Shown here: positions 33,501-37,283 of the stretch, piece after piece
Position numbering within the stretch: the first letter of the stretch is position 1
Layout: the number at the start of each line of letters is the position of its first letter
Source of the DNA: Branchiostoma floridae
Lineage: Eukaryota > Chordata > Leptocardii > Amphioxiformes > Branchiostomatidae
Direction: 5' to 3'
Assembly (NCBI RefSeq): GCF_000003815.2
Contig: NC_049987.1
Coordinates: forward strand, 4,589,146 to 4,634,280
Length of the DNA stretch: 45,135 bases
Position numbers and translations under genes: made by a program
Notes under the pieces: model-generated
Seen by the model: only the letters and a program-made list of their open reading frames with translations
Told to the model about the DNA's origin: nothing
Databases searched by the model: none

Positions 33501-34534
33501 ATCCTATGGGTAGCAAATAGGGAAAATGATGCTTAATTGGTATCACTTGAGAGATTACCATCTCAAGTGATAAACATTGGCATTATATAAGATCAGACAC
33601 TTTCTCATGCTTTAGGTATGTTACCTCAAATAACCTGACCACAATGTACACTATCAAACAATGGAAAGTGAGAGGCCAGCCAATCAGAGGTTTATTTTGG
33701 ATCAAAGTCCATCTGACTCCATTCGTCCACCGGACTGACCAATGACACGGCATGTTTTGGTACAAAGTCCGAGTCTCCACGTGTATGGTACACTAATCAG
33801 CGTCACGTGTGGGAAAATTGATGTAGTGGCAGTCGTTATTGACTGTAAATGTGCATGCATGCAGGAAAACGTGACTATGATAATGTCATGATCAAATACT
33901 GCACAACAATGGGCTGTCATTCAATCAGATAACCTTCAGTTAGAGTTAGAGTCGTTATACCGTATATTAGGCCTAGAAAAAAAGATGCTGTCTTTTAAGT
34001 TACCAGACAGAGCCTACCAAATACCTATAGACTGTACTTAGTCTTTTGGGTTCCACTGATTGTAAGGGACAGGACATAGAGTTTTCAATCTGACATCTGG
34101 ATGATTAAAATGGTTTAGAATGTGTAGGAAATGTGCCAGAAACATGTTCTTCTCATGTCTATTACAATACAAAATTGTGCATATATATCTTTATAATAAG
34201 AAGATGATGAAAATACATTTCAATTTCACTTTGTATTTGCTGGATCAATTTTGACTAGAAACAAATAGCATTAACATTCCTAGGCCATATCATAGATGAT
34301 TTTGGATTTATACAAATGAATAGCAAATCTGTTTGTAGTAAAATTCAGAGTTGGACATATGAGACCAAATTTAGTCGGACAAATCCCTACCTTGTGCGAT
34401 CTGTTTCCCTCGATGTTGACGACAAAGCCTACGCCACAGGAATCCTTCTCATAGGCCGGGTCGTACAGGCCCTGCTTTTCCGGATACCCATAGGGTGGGT
34501 CCCTCAGTTCCTCCTCTCTCTGGACTTCTGACAT
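482..34534 (-). CDS. Glutamate synthase (GOGAT, probably NADH type), large-subunit region, 27 exons, 3' end outside window
   Basis: Makes glutamate from glutamine and 2-oxoglutarate: glutamine is hydrolysed in the N-terminal domain, and ammonia is channelled to an FMN/3Fe-4S site. The 27 exons, each bounded by AG and GT with matching phases, give 1442 residues plus 2 bases. Domains in order are class II glutaminase (about 33-450; KDSCGVGF with Cys33, [20 protein letters not shown]), central domain (about 500-795), FMN synthase domain (about 838-1215; [37 protein letters not shown], cluster Cys1141/1147/1152) and GXGXG domain (about 1300 on; [11 protein letters not shown]). The start at 34534 leaves a 32-residue propeptide before Cys33, as expected for a protein processed to expose Cys. 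The reading frame is open to the acceptor at 34580, so an upstream start is possible. NADH type is inferred from animal origin; the fused small-subunit part lies off the left edge. Confidence 0.97.
857..1068. mobile_element. TA-flanked MITE, copy 1
   Basis: Starts TACTGTAAATG and ends CATTTACAGTA. Its interior carries iterated TTCGCGGT/ACCGCGAA words in both orientations, giving a hairpin. A second copy stands at 16965-17169. No coding capacity. Confidence 0.85.
1314..1499 (-). CDS. GOGAT exon 26 (GXGXG domain)
   Basis: 62 codons, residues 1343-1404, phase 0. Encodes [20 protein letters not shown], then [20 protein letters not shown] and [19 protein letters not shown], the GGxxxVYP, GNxxLYGAT and G-x-A-x-ERF-x-VRNSGA blocks. 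Donor gtaggc. Confidence 0.97.
1585..1773 (+). repeat. Interspersed repeat family A, copy 1
   Basis: Contains TTCACATGGTCT, TTATTCTTACTCAAACACAT, CCAGCCCC, GTCCTGCCACTTGCTACA and a GTCTGCTACTT...AACCATGGT end. Four more copies lie at 14595, 15137, 17210 and 27150. All five share one orientation, antisense to GOGAT. Confidence 0.8.
1955..2605. repeat. About 650-bp fold-back (inverted repeat with arms near 300 bp)
   Basis: Left arm 1955-2252 and right arm 2310-2605 are imperfect reverse complements, with a loop of about 57 bases. Matching blocks include ATTTCGGTT.../...AACCGAAAT at the tips, GATGACGTCATCA in both arms, and CTCACGGTTGCGCAAATTGA beside the loop. It lies wholly inside the intron between exons 26 and 25, so the pre-mRNA can form a very long hairpin. 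Confidence 0.92.
2708..2846 (-). CDS. GOGAT exon 25 (GXGXG domain)
   Basis: Residues 1296-1342. Encodes [20 protein letters not shown], then [20 protein letters not shown] and NDYVGK. The G-S-A-G-Q-S-F-(G/C)-A-F block is a beta-helix repeat of the domain. Donor gtgaga. Confidence 0.96.
2885..3000 (+). pseudogene. Penelope-like element remnant, GIY-YIG C-terminal tail
   Basis: Reads [20 protein letters not shown], then GRHGLPAIY. The EAIYIR...LNRDGGRY signature is the end of the GIY-YIG endonuclease domain of Penelope-like retroelements, with the conserved Glu and Asn. No reverse transcriptase domain remains upstream. It lies in the intron after exon 24, antisense to GOGAT. Confidence 0.65.
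3449..3573 (-). CDS. GOGAT exon 24 (start of GXGXG domain)
   Basis: Residues 1255-1295 plus 2 bases. Encodes [20 protein letters not shown], then LSYNIS. The N-x(1-2)-N-x-(D/E)-R-(A/S)-(F/V)-G/A-T/S block opens the beta-helical C-terminal domain. Confidence 0.95.
4382..4666 (-). CDS. GOGAT exon 23 (end of FMN domain and linker)
   Basis: 95 codons, residues 1160-1254, phase 0. Encodes [20 protein letters not shown], then [20 protein letters not shown] and ends [10 protein letters not shown]. The D-P-x-LR-x-K-F-x-G block follows the cluster loop in the family. Donor gtgagt. Confidence 0.97.
4980..5175 (+). pseudogene. Penelope-like element remnant, GIY-YIG tail and 3' tail
   Basis: Reads [20 protein letters not shown], then GRYWHLC. 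The downstream stretch TTCAACTTGAGAAGGGTCAG then AGAACTGACAGAAAGCTTG can form a short hairpin and resembles the tail after the remnant at 26010. Catalytic Glu is replaced (QKT for KEA), so this copy is dead. Confidence 0.65.
5463..5616. mobile_element. Partial hAT-like fold-back (TACCTGCA word family), right end only
   Basis: From ACCACTCTGAATTTAGGAAG to TATTTCGAGCCCTG it matches the middle and right part of the element at 20235-20602, including repeated CACCTGCA / TGCAGGT words. The left terminal repeat is missing. Confidence 0.7.
5746..5879 (-). CDS. GOGAT exon 22 (3Fe-4S cluster loop)
   Basis: Residues 1115-1159. Encodes [20 protein letters not shown], then [19 protein letters not shown]. 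The three Cys (1141, 1147, 1152; spacing C-x5-C-x4-C) are the ligands of the 3Fe-4S centre known in this family. All are intact. Confidence 0.98.
6491..6989 (-). CDS. GOGAT exon 21 (core of FMN synthase domain; longest exon)
   Basis: Residues 949-1114 plus 1 base. Encodes [60 protein letters not shown] and [17 protein letters not shown]. These give loop 4, the glycine-rich loop and FMN phosphate contacts of the family. Clearly richer in GC than the surrounding introns. Acceptor cttgtcag, donor gttagt. Confidence 0.98.
7427..7587 (-). CDS. GOGAT exon 20 (FMN-binding)
   Basis: Residues 895-948. Encodes [20 protein letters not shown], then [15 protein letters not shown], the FMN and 2-oxoglutarate binding core of the synthase domain. 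Ends SAIKQ before donor gtgggg, phase 0. Confidence 0.97.
7588..9119. other. Intron between exons 20 and 19, proximal part
   Basis: Apart from the palindrome at 7738-7780 I see only AT-rich intron sequence. A weak match (GTGGTTTCCGACTGGCTGTC near 8575) is shared with GGTTTCCGACTGACTGTCC near 200, so there is one more low-copy repeat family here. No coding signal. Confidence 0.5.
7738..7780. repeat. 27-bp perfect palindrome between 8-bp direct repeats GCCAATAC
   Basis: GCCAATAC at 7738-7745 and again at 7773-7780. The insert between is a perfect palindrome centred at 7759/7760 (arms AAGGAGGTTGAAA). This looks like a tiny insertion or excision product with a target-site duplication. Confidence 0.85.
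9120..9325. mobile_element. TA-flanked MITE (GTTCACCTTTAT ends)
   Basis: Starts TAGTTCACCTTTAT and ends ATAAAGGTGAACTA. Sub-terminal blocks CCGTTGTT/AACAACGG and a CTATA/TATAG pair extend the inverted match to roughly 45 bases. About 206 bp, non-coding. Confidence 0.85.
9982..10153 (-). CDS. GOGAT exon 19 (start of FMN synthase domain)
   Basis: Residues 838-894 plus 1 base. Encodes [20 protein letters not shown], then [12 protein letters not shown]. The E-P-A-x-E-I-V-K-R-F-x-T-G-A-M-S block continues into the next exon. Confidence 0.95.
10235..10830 (+). repeat. Degraded interspersed repeat sharing its tail with 22260-22445
   Basis: Ends with CTGAAGAAGAGTGATGGAAG and then AGTCCGGGAGTAATTTC, which matches CTGAAGAAGAGTGATGGATG and its continuation at 22380. 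Both also have a CCATAGGAACT / TTTGCATACAATC-type block upstream. Class unknown; probably a retroelement 3' tail. Confidence 0.45.
11225..11359 (-). CDS. GOGAT exon 18 (linker to FMN domain)
   Basis: 45 codons, residues 793-837. Encodes [20 protein letters not shown], then [20 protein letters not shown]. The N-P-G-x-Y-H-W-R-x-G-G-E-x-H block is typical just before the FMN domain. Confidence 0.95.
11963..12073 (-). CDS. GOGAT exon 17 (central domain end)
   Basis: 37 codons, residues 756-792, phase 0. Encodes [20 protein letters not shown], then [17 protein letters not shown]. The F-E-x-(V/L)-G-L and C-F-x-G-T-x-S-R-(I/L)-G-G block fits the family. Confidence 0.96.
12823..13332 (-). repeat. 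40-bp minisatellite built from the exon 16 3' end and its splice donor
   Basis: Thirteen units (39-40 bp) begin near 12823, 12863, 12902, 12941, 12981, 13021, 13061, 13101, 13141, 13181, 13221, 13261 and 13301. The last is the real exon edge. Read on the minus strand, each unit carries GGCATCTCCACTCTGCATAG, CTACAAG and a GT donor. The donor varies between units: gttggt, gttagt, gtttgt and gtatga. Confidence 0.98.
13302..13515 (-). CDS. GOGAT exon 16 (central domain) whose 3' edge seeds a 40-bp tandem array
   Basis: Residues 684-755. Encodes [20 protein letters not shown], then [20 protein letters not shown] and [10 protein letters not shown], a strongly conserved GOGAT block. The donor is gttggt after AAG. 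From here 12 more copies of the last about 30 exon bases plus the donor run on into the intron. Use of any later donor would read into TAG 12 codons past the first junction, so only the first junction keeps the frame. Confidence 0.96.
14168..14260 (-). CDS. GOGAT exon 15 (central domain)
   Basis: Residues 653-683 plus 2 bases. Encodes [20 protein letters not shown], then [10 protein letters not shown]. This is the conserved GAVHHHLI block; the His-His pair is followed by Tyr here. Donor gtcagg. Confidence 0.95.
14595..14765 (+). repeat. Interspersed repeat family A, copy 2
   Basis: Shares CCAGCCCCTCCAGCTCTATC, CTGCCACTTGCTACAT, ATCAAACACCACAGGGTCT and GTAACAATGGTAAC with the family. Confidence 0.8.
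14896..15056 (-). CDS. GOGAT exon 14 (central domain)
   Basis: Residues 600-652 plus 2 bases. Encodes [20 protein letters not shown], then [19 protein letters not shown]. Acceptor gtaccag, donor gtgagt. Confidence 0.96.
15137..15302 (+). repeat. Interspersed repeat family A, copy 3
   Basis: Shares ACATGGTCTAACCTAACA, TTATTCTTACTCAAAGACAT, TCCAGCTCTGTCCTGCCACT and ATCAAACACCACAG. Lies about 80 bases upstream of the exon 14 acceptor. Confidence 0.8.
15510..15768 (+). mobile_element. Truncated relative of the hAT-type element at 26560-26903
   Basis: Shares GCAACGTTCCTAG, CTGAAACACTATTTCCTGCA, GCTGGTAGACTT and the end CCGTCAAAGGACGGAAGGAC, but lacks the left terminal repeat and an obvious target duplication. 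Confidence 0.65.
15791..15925 (-). CDS. GOGAT exon 13 (central domain)
   Basis: 45 codons, residues 555-599, phase 0. Encodes [20 protein letters not shown] and ends ATRVHGWK. Matches the family block G-x(4)-N-L-(L/S)-E-P-x(4)-C-R-R-L. Confidence 0.96.
15940..16380. repeat. Degenerate tandem array, about 45-50 bp unit
   Basis: Imperfect repeats of GTGTCAAACATGTAACAATT plus GATGGGTGT-like spacers run from the exon 13 acceptor side to the MITE at 16386, with one more unit near 16625-16665. Non-coding. Confidence 0.75.
16386..16503. mobile_element. 118-bp MITE with TAACGGGGGCC ends
   Basis: Left end TAACGGGGGCC then CCTAAGATG; right end CATCTTAGG then GGCCCCCGTTA. The outer TA could be a TA target duplication, suggesting a Tc1/mariner-type mobiliser. 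It interrupts the tandem array at 15940-16665. Confidence 0.85.
16764..16914 (-). CDS. GOGAT exon 12 (central domain)
   Basis: Residues 504-554. Encodes [20 protein letters not shown], then [20 protein letters not shown]. The motif [14 protein letters not shown] and the [11 protein letters not shown] block are diagnostic for the family. Confidence 0.97.
16965..17169. mobile_element. TA-flanked MITE, copy 2
   Basis: Same family as 857-1068: starts TACTGTAAATGCATTTAAAT and ends TGCATTTACAGTA. Shares the inner block GGTAGCGGGAAAAAGGACTT and the GGTGGTTTTAA/ACCACCGC words. It begins about 50 bases from the exon 12 acceptor. Confidence 0.85.
17210..17340 (+). repeat. Interspersed repeat family A, copy 4
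   Basis: Shares TTCACATGGTCTAGCC, ATTCAAACACATTCATAT, AGCCCCTCCAGCTCCGTCCT and TATCAAACACCAGAGAGTGT. It starts 40 bases after the MITE that ends at 17169. Confidence 0.8.
17455..17803. mobile_element. 349-bp MITE, 22-bp perfect terminal inverted repeats (PIF/Harbinger-like)
   Basis: Begins GGCCACACCAATTTTATTTG and ends CAAATAAAATTGGTGTGGCC, a perfect inverted repeat with 1-2 further paired bases. Flanks are TTA and CTA, a possible diverged 3-bp target duplication. Ends 57 bases from the exon 11 donor edge. Confidence 0.9.
17861..18018 (-). CDS. GOGAT exon 11 (start of central domain)
   Basis: Residues 452-503 plus 2 bases. Encodes [19 protein letters not shown] and later [20 protein letters not shown]. 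The donor gtgagt follows AA of a split Lys codon. Confidence 0.95.
18112..19189. mobile_element. 1078-bp non-autonomous element with about 27-bp inverted repeats and TTA duplication (PIF/Harbinger-like)
   Basis: Begins AGCCCCGGTCACAAAGCGCG then TACGATT; the end is the exact reverse complement. TTA flanks both sides (18109-18111, 19190-19192). Sub-terminal regions hold repeated ATCGTACGAT and GCGATT words. A second, imperfect right end (GCGCTTTGTGACCACGGCT followed by TTA) stands at 19062-19080. There is no transposase open frame. Confidence 0.9.
19251..19306. repeat. GT-rich microsatellite
   Basis: Run of TGTCTGTGTGCGTC / TGTGTGTGTG type dinucleotide repeats with interruptions. Confidence 0.8.
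19901..20020 (-). CDS. GOGAT exon 10 (glutaminase/central linker)
   Basis: 40 codons, residues 412-451, phase 0. Encodes [20 protein letters not shown] and ends [10 protein letters not shown]. The GRLxPGxMLLVDT block closes the glutaminase domain. Confidence 0.96.
20235..20602. mobile_element. hAT-like fold-back with iterated TACCTGCA words
   Basis: Left end CAGGGCTCGAAAT, right end ATTTCGAGCCCG. Inside, TACCTGCA and TGCAGGT occur repeatedly in both orientations near both ends. No clean 8-bp target duplication is visible. Related partial copy at 5463-5616. Confidence 0.75.
20640..20680 (+). repeat. Short retroelement-tail-like hairpin
   Basis: CCTGAGAATGGTGACAGACA followed by GTCACCGAAACGTCC: a GGTGAC/GTCACC stem then GAAAC. 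Resembles the CTGAAGAAG...AAACATCC tails at 10787 and 22380. Confidence 0.4.
20930..21304. mobile_element. hAT-like fold-back with iterated GGGTGCAC words
   Basis: Left end CAGGGCTCGAAAT, right end ATTTCGAGCCCTG, 375 bp. GGGTGCACC / GGTGCACCC words occur many times near both ends. Only CAGTT is shared by the flanks, so the target duplication is unclear. Confidence 0.8.
21473..21627 (-). CDS. GOGAT exon 9 (glutaminase domain)
   Basis: Residues 360-411. Encodes [20 protein letters not shown], then [20 protein letters not shown], matching the family block DGR-x3-LDRNGLRP(A/S)RY. Phase 0 at its 3' end. Confidence 0.97.
21683..21732. repeat. Exact 25-bp tandem duplication
   Basis: Two adjacent identical copies of a 25-base unit beginning GACGTCAAGCTCAGTAATAT, 55 bases upstream of the exon 9 acceptor. 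Each includes a GACGTCA (CRE-like) word. Confidence 0.95.
22260..22445 (+). repeat. Interspersed repeat with CTGAAGAAGAGTGATGG tail
   Basis: Shares its 3' tail and part of its upstream block with 10235-10830. GAGTGA/TCACTC form a short stem followed by AAAACATCC. The region just upstream (22150-22250) reads [20 protein letters not shown] in one plus frame, possibly the degraded end of a retroelement protein. Confidence 0.4.
22625..22850 (-). mobile_element. tRNA-derived SINE-like repeat
   Basis: On the minus strand a box-B-like GGGTTCAAATCCC (about 22782-22794) follows a weaker box-A-like TGGCGTTGAAG at about 30 bases. A body with GGGAAAGGCACTTTACACGA and CTTTCCTCACTCCACCCAGG follows. The box spacing fits a polymerase III promoter. 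It has no tRNA fold at the acceptor stem, so it is not a functional tRNA. Confidence 0.6.
23011..23122 (-). CDS. GOGAT exon 8 (glutaminase domain)
   Basis: Residues 323-359 plus 1 base. Encodes [20 protein letters not shown], then [16 protein letters not shown]. Acceptor attccag, donor gtagcc. Confidence 0.96.
23205..23700 (+). repeat. Interspersed repeat family B, copy 1
   Basis: Contains TTGCTGTCAGGGGCTTATTG, later ACTCTTAATCACTTTGAAAA, CTCAGGATTCCCTGTCACTA and CCAACACCATGGTAACA, matching the family B units at 32795-33145. Confidence 0.65.
23721..24184. mobile_element. 464-bp MITE with TAGCCTGGGTACC ends
   Basis: Left TAGCCTGGGTACCATCCGGA then CAGTAGTTC; right GAACTACTACCCGGACGGTA then CCCAGGCTA, an inverted match of about 29 bases with few mismatches. 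Non-coding. Another MITE begins 8 bases later. Confidence 0.85.
24192..24400. mobile_element. MITE with iterated TGTCCTAGGACA palindromes
   Basis: Left GTCACAGTAGAGATTGC; right GCAATCTCTACTGTCACAGT then GACAT. The interior carries three TGTCCTAGGA(C/T)-type palindromic words and several GATTGCAATC-like words. Abuts the previous MITE. Confidence 0.8.
24558..24762 (-). CDS. GOGAT exon 7 (glutaminase active site)
   Basis: Residues 254-322. Encodes [19 protein letters not shown], containing the Asn-Gly pair that forms the oxyanion hole in class II glutaminases, then [21 protein letters not shown]-rich compared with the intron. Donor gtatcg, phase 0. Confidence 0.97.
25169..25477 (-). repeat. Three extra copies of the exon 6 3' half plus splice donor (about 100-107 bp units)
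   Basis: Units start at 25169, 25269 and 25376, and match the real exon from 25477 on with only a few differences. Each contains the codons for [20 protein letters not shown] through ERAHPQ and a GT donor (gtcaga in the most distal, gtacgt in the others). The units lack a good acceptor or polypyrimidine tract. Splicing at any later donor would add TAC GTA TAA in frame. Confidence 0.97.
25478..25614 (-). CDS. GOGAT exon 6 (glutaminase active-site strand)
   Basis: Residues 209-253 plus 2 bases. Encodes [16 protein letters not shown], then [18 protein letters not shown], the conserved RFSTNT and AxP motif region around the glutamine site. Acceptor ttttcag, donor gtacgt. The 3' half and its donor are repeated three more times in the intron just downstream. 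Confidence 0.97.
26005..26195 (+). pseudogene. Penelope-like element remnant, GIY-YIG tail and 3' tail
   Basis: Reads [20 protein letters not shown], then DPLL, the Pro-Ser-Leu-Asn-Arg-Asp type end, followed by AAGTTGAGAAGGACCAGGAG and ACTTGTTGAAAGCTTGCTGG, a hairpin tail like that at 5120. No upstream domain is visible. Confidence 0.6.
26257..26522. mobile_element. hAT-like fold-back with iterated TTGCA words
   Basis: Left CAGGGTTCGAAATA, right TATTTCGATCCCTG, 266 bp. TTGCAATT / GCACGTAAA / GCATGTAAA words recur near both ends. The interior also carries CTGCCAAAGGACGGA, related to the element at 26560. Flanks share only CCTAC. Confidence 0.75.
26560..26903. mobile_element. hAT-superfamily MITE with perfect 8-bp target duplication GTACAGAA
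   Basis: Ends CAGGATTGTAGCCAAC and GCTGGCTACAACCCTG. GTACAGAA stands at 26552-26559 and 26904-26911. The 344-bp interior includes the CTGAAACGCTATTTCCTGCA block also found at 15510-15768 and in the array at 38990-39630. The right duplication ends 15 bases from exon 5. Confidence 0.93.
26927..27067 (-). CDS. GOGAT exon 5 (glutaminase domain)
   Basis: 47 codons, residues 162-208, phase 0. Encodes [20 protein letters not shown] and a stretch ending [14 protein letters not shown], with the FYICSLS-like block that precedes the GQL segment in the family. The donor is gtggga; a hAT-type element lies 15 bases beyond the exon edge. Confidence 0.96.
27069..27113. repeat. 45-bp perfect direct repeat (copy 1; copy 2 at 27787-27831)
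   Basis: Begins TGAAACAGGTGGAAAGCATT and ends AAACTACTGTAGA in both places, 718 bases apart. Copy 1 includes part of the exon 5 acceptor region. Family A copy 5 and its insertion lie between the two copies. Confidence 0.95.
27150..27685 (+). repeat. Interspersed repeat family A, copy 5, split by a 350-bp insertion
   Basis: The head (CTTCACATGGTCTAGCCTAA, to about 27190) and the tail (TCTTACTCAAATGCATCC, CCAGTTCTGTCCTGCCACTT and so on, from about 27546) are separated by unrelated sequence. The insert's right part holds an inverted pair, GGTGTATTCCG...ATCAC (near 27464) and GTGAT...CGGAATACACC (near 27523). Confidence 0.7.
27879..27959 (-). CDS. GOGAT exon 4 (glutaminase domain)
   Basis: 27 codons, residues 135-161, phase 0 at both ends. 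Encodes [20 protein letters not shown] and TEPCIKQ. The W-R-x-V-P-T/V block is conserved in GOGAT. Confidence 0.95.
28535..28661 (-). CDS. GOGAT exon 3 (glutaminase domain)
   Basis: Residues 92-134. Begins with the base completing a split Lys codon and encodes [20 protein letters not shown] followed by [12 protein letters not shown], ending CRLS before donor gtaagt. Confidence 0.95.
28795..29145. mobile_element. hAT-superfamily MITE with perfect 8-bp target duplication GATCTTGA
   Basis: Perfect 16-bp ends CAGGGCTCTAGCCAGC / GCTGGCTAGAGCCCTG, flanked by GATCTTGA at 28787-28794 and 29146-29153. 351 bp. Interior has repeated TCCGTCA / TGACGGA words in both orientations. No transposase. Confidence 0.96.
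29154..31881. other. Intron between exons 3 and 2, unexplained part
   Basis: About 2.7 kb with no recognisable gene. 30595-30840 has an 82-codon plus-strand frame that matches nothing I know, in a locally GC-richer patch. No clear terminal repeats found. Confidence 0.4.
31882..32012 (-). CDS. GOGAT exon 2 (glutaminase domain)
   Basis: Residues 49-91 plus 2 bases, acceptor cactag, donor gtaaga. Encodes [20 protein letters not shown] and then [20 protein letters not shown]. The MEHRGA and DGAG(C) segments are hallmarks of the GOGAT glutaminase domain. Confidence 0.96.
32795..33145 (+). repeat. Interspersed repeat family B, copy 2 with a tandem 135-bp duplication
   Basis: Starts CCGGTTGTCAGGGGCTTGTT. 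Two adjacent units then share CATGAGAGAGTA, CCAATAGGA, ACAGGATT, TTAATCACAT, ATCTGGCCAATAGG, CTCAGGATTC/GTCAGGGTTC and ATGGAAACCAGTTAGCA. The first unit starts near 32857, the second near 32996. Confidence 0.75.
33240..33495. repeat. Degenerate tandem array, about 25-bp unit
   Basis: Roughly ten imperfect copies of TAGAATTTGGGTTTATTGCA. Confidence 0.8.
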
Positions 34535-34580
34535 CTTTAGTTCTTGGGTCTCCCCTTTAGACAGCAGTTTTAACTTCCTT
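34391..34580 (-). CDS. GOGAT exon 1 seen (start codon, propeptide, catalytic Cys)
   Basis: Encodes residues 1-48 from ATG at 34534-34532. It contains [10 protein letters not shown], whose Cys33 is the predicted N-terminal nucleophile after propeptide removal, and ends IEGNRSHK before donor gtaggg (phase 0). The bases 34535-34580 are 5' leader or extra coding sequence: they follow a good acceptor (tttttacag) and have no stop in frame, so at least one exon lies further right. The tyrosine- and proline-rich propeptide has no clear targeting signal. Confidence 0.93.
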
Positions 34581-35469
34581 CTGTAAAAATAATTCATAAA
34601 AGTCAATCTTACAGTCAACATTTTCATCCGGCACAATTTTGTCCGCTTGGAAACGTCTCTCTTAGGCAACTGTATAATACAACAATGATGCACTGTACCC
34701 AGCACCAATTTCTGCCATTGGACGAGAATGTCAAGCTTAAGGCCGTCAAAGCCGGCATTATGATGTGGCAGACAACTTGCTGTGACATACTCAGTAAAGT
34801 TTGTTCTCTATCTCAGTCCATTGTGTCTAATTAGTGTAATTGCATTTGAGGTGAAGGAGGAATACTTTTGCATTAAGGAGAAAATATTTGCAGTAACTTT
34901 TAGTTCTTGTCTTCCCGAGTCGGAAATCACAAAGCGACTCAGGTCCTACAGACAGACGTAGGCTATTAATTAGCAGTCGCTTTTGGCAGTGCGGTGCTTT
35001 CATGATCATGATCAACTGTCAGTGTCACTGATCTAAACCCTATCTACCCTCTGGATACTAGTACAGTACAGCATACTTTACTACCACAGTGTTGGCAGTC
35101 AAACCTGTCCCAGCATTAGACAGGACACTGGTCTGGGCTGACCCGTTATCATTGACTTATCACAGTGCATAGTACGTTGTAACATACTAGTATACAGCAC
35201 GGTCCATCACGGTAATTTTGTATAAGTGATATTAATAATTTGCACATGCCGGATAATATTAATTGCATAAAATATGCTGGCAAATGGGGTGTGCAATTAA
35301 ACAGCTTCTACTACTGTATTTTGAACCCTGATATGACAATAATGCCCTCATTTTCCATATTAGAGCCGGATTCTAAGAGATGGGATGACAACAAAGAAAC
35401 AGGCTAAACGTTGAACAAACAAATACAGTCTTTGTCTCACTTACCTCTAATACGCACAAAGGGATGTGT

Positions 35470-35570
35470 AGTTACTGGTCAGAACCGGTTTAGGAACCTA
35501 CTACTAGTTACTGGTCAGAACCAGTTTAGGGAACCTACTGGTACCGGTTTAGGAACCTACTAGAACCGGT
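35470..35570. repeat. 36-bp tandem repeat, about 2.8 copies
   Basis: Units AGTTACTGGTCAGAACCGGT then TTAGGAACCTACT at 35470, 35506 and a partial at 35542. Confidence 0.9.
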
Positions 35571-35959
35571 CTCACAAATCACTGGGCATGGCAATACAAT
35601 TGAATATGCTACTTTGAAAAAAAAAAAAACAGGGAGGGTACATTTTCACTTCTAGGCAGGGCTTATGGTAAGGGACAGTTCATTGTTGATGCTGTAGGGT
35701 AATGCCAGCTAAACTGGCAGAAAAAAGAAATCCTGATAAAAAATTACTAAAAAGGTCTAAAACCAACCAGAGGGTAGCTCGGAGAACAGCAAGAATGCAA
35801 GATGTATCCAGAAGACAGCATGTGCAGCTTTCAGTTCACAGATTTTTTTCTTTATTTTTCTGTGATACTAATATACCAAAACAAACTTGGTTGCCCACAA
35901 AAGAGGGCGGTATATGGGGAGTTGAAGTAATTTGTTGGGCAACTTGCCATCATGGCTCA

Positions 35960-36190
35960 GTAACTAGCCTGGTAACCATGCTCAACTGGCCAGCTTAGGT
36001 TTTTTATTACAGCCCAAGTCCTACTCCATTGAAATTTCCAGTTGGTCTTTCTAATTACAGTTGGTACCTGCCCCATAAATTTTCCCAGGCTTGTGGTTTG
36101 TACTAATGAACTAGGTGGGCGGGCACTTGAACACACCCACCAGTGTAAATATACAGAGGAGTTCACAATGGTGTGGTTACCTGGCTACTC
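35960..36190. repeat. Candidate MITE with AGCCTGGTAACC ends
   Basis: CAGTAACTAGCCTGGTAACC near 35960 is opposed by GGTTACCTGGCTACTCAGTA near 36175. Inverted match is short and imperfect. Confidence 0.45.
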
Positions 36191-36477
36191 AGTAACAGAT
36201 GTTCTGGGTAGGAAAAGCCTTGTACTTCACTATTAGTACAGTGAACAGCTGCCACATGCACATGTGCACCTGCTTGAAAGGAAAAGCTACTCTGTGCCAG
36301 ACTACACAAAAACAACTTCCACACTGCTACTAATAGAAAGCTCTGATACCTTAATGAGCATGACTTTCACTTTTATCAGTCTGGATACCAGCATTTTTTG
36401 CTCTATTCCATATTCTGAGTATAGAAAGCAGAGCAAAGCAAGAAAGACTGAAACCCAGGCTATGACTTTTTTGCCTA

Positions 36478-36657
36478 TACAGTAGAAGCCGCTTATAATT
36501 GCACACTCCATTTGCCAGTGCATGTCGTGCAATTATGTGAATAGTGCAACAAAGCAAAGTTATAAAGCTGGACCGCACCACCATGGGATTTGGGGATTCC
36601 ATGCAATTGACAGAAGTGTGTGATTATCTGTTGTGCAATTACCTGGCTTCTACTGTA
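36478..36657. mobile_element. 180-bp TA-flanked MITE (CAGTAGAAGCC ends, Tc1/mariner-pogo-like)
   Basis: Begins TACAGTAGAAGCC and ends GGCTTCTACTGTA; the interior includes inverted GTGCAATTA words. TA at each end fits a TA target duplication. The family link to pogo-type elements is inference. Confidence 0.85.
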
Positions 36658-37283
36658 TTCAATATTTTTGTTTGTTTTAATCATCTGCAACATATTACTA
36701 AGCTGAAGGAGTTTGCCTAAGGGGAAATTCTTGTGGGGGAGTCATCATGGCCCAAAAAAAGGGACAGTGTACAGATGCCCCAGCTGAGGGCTTTGCTATT
36801 CCCTTGGGGCGACTAGAAACCCCTAGGTGGGCGGGACTGTTGTACACTGAATTCTTGGCCCTTCCATTGGTTCATCATCATCATCATTGGCTATTACTAA
36901 AATAGATGTAGTTGTAGACGCCTAATAGTAGATGCCCAGATATAATTTTCAAGAAACTGCACACGATACTACTGGTACTGGTATACACCATTAATTAGGC
37001 TCGCCAGAGGTCCATGCTTGTTATCACTTCACCAGAAGGAAGTAAAGTATTATGTGGGGTATTGGCTATTGCAGTTGTCCATGTCTGTCTCTGTGTGTTC
37101 GCAGCGATATCTCAAGATCCTTTGGATGAATTTGTATTTTGACATCTCAGTAGTCATTGTGGTGCCAATGTTTCACTACAATTTTAGGCACTGTAGCTCA
37201 ATTTTCAGGTGTTTTTAAGATTATAGAATGACACCCCCATTTTCAAAGTAGAGTAGTCCAAAAATCAAAACAGCTGTTGGGTG

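Noticed and set aside
35702-35998. Basic 98-codon plus-strand frame
   Set aside because: Lys/Arg-rich start looks protein-like, but no known motif, no splice sites and it runs into a candidate MITE.
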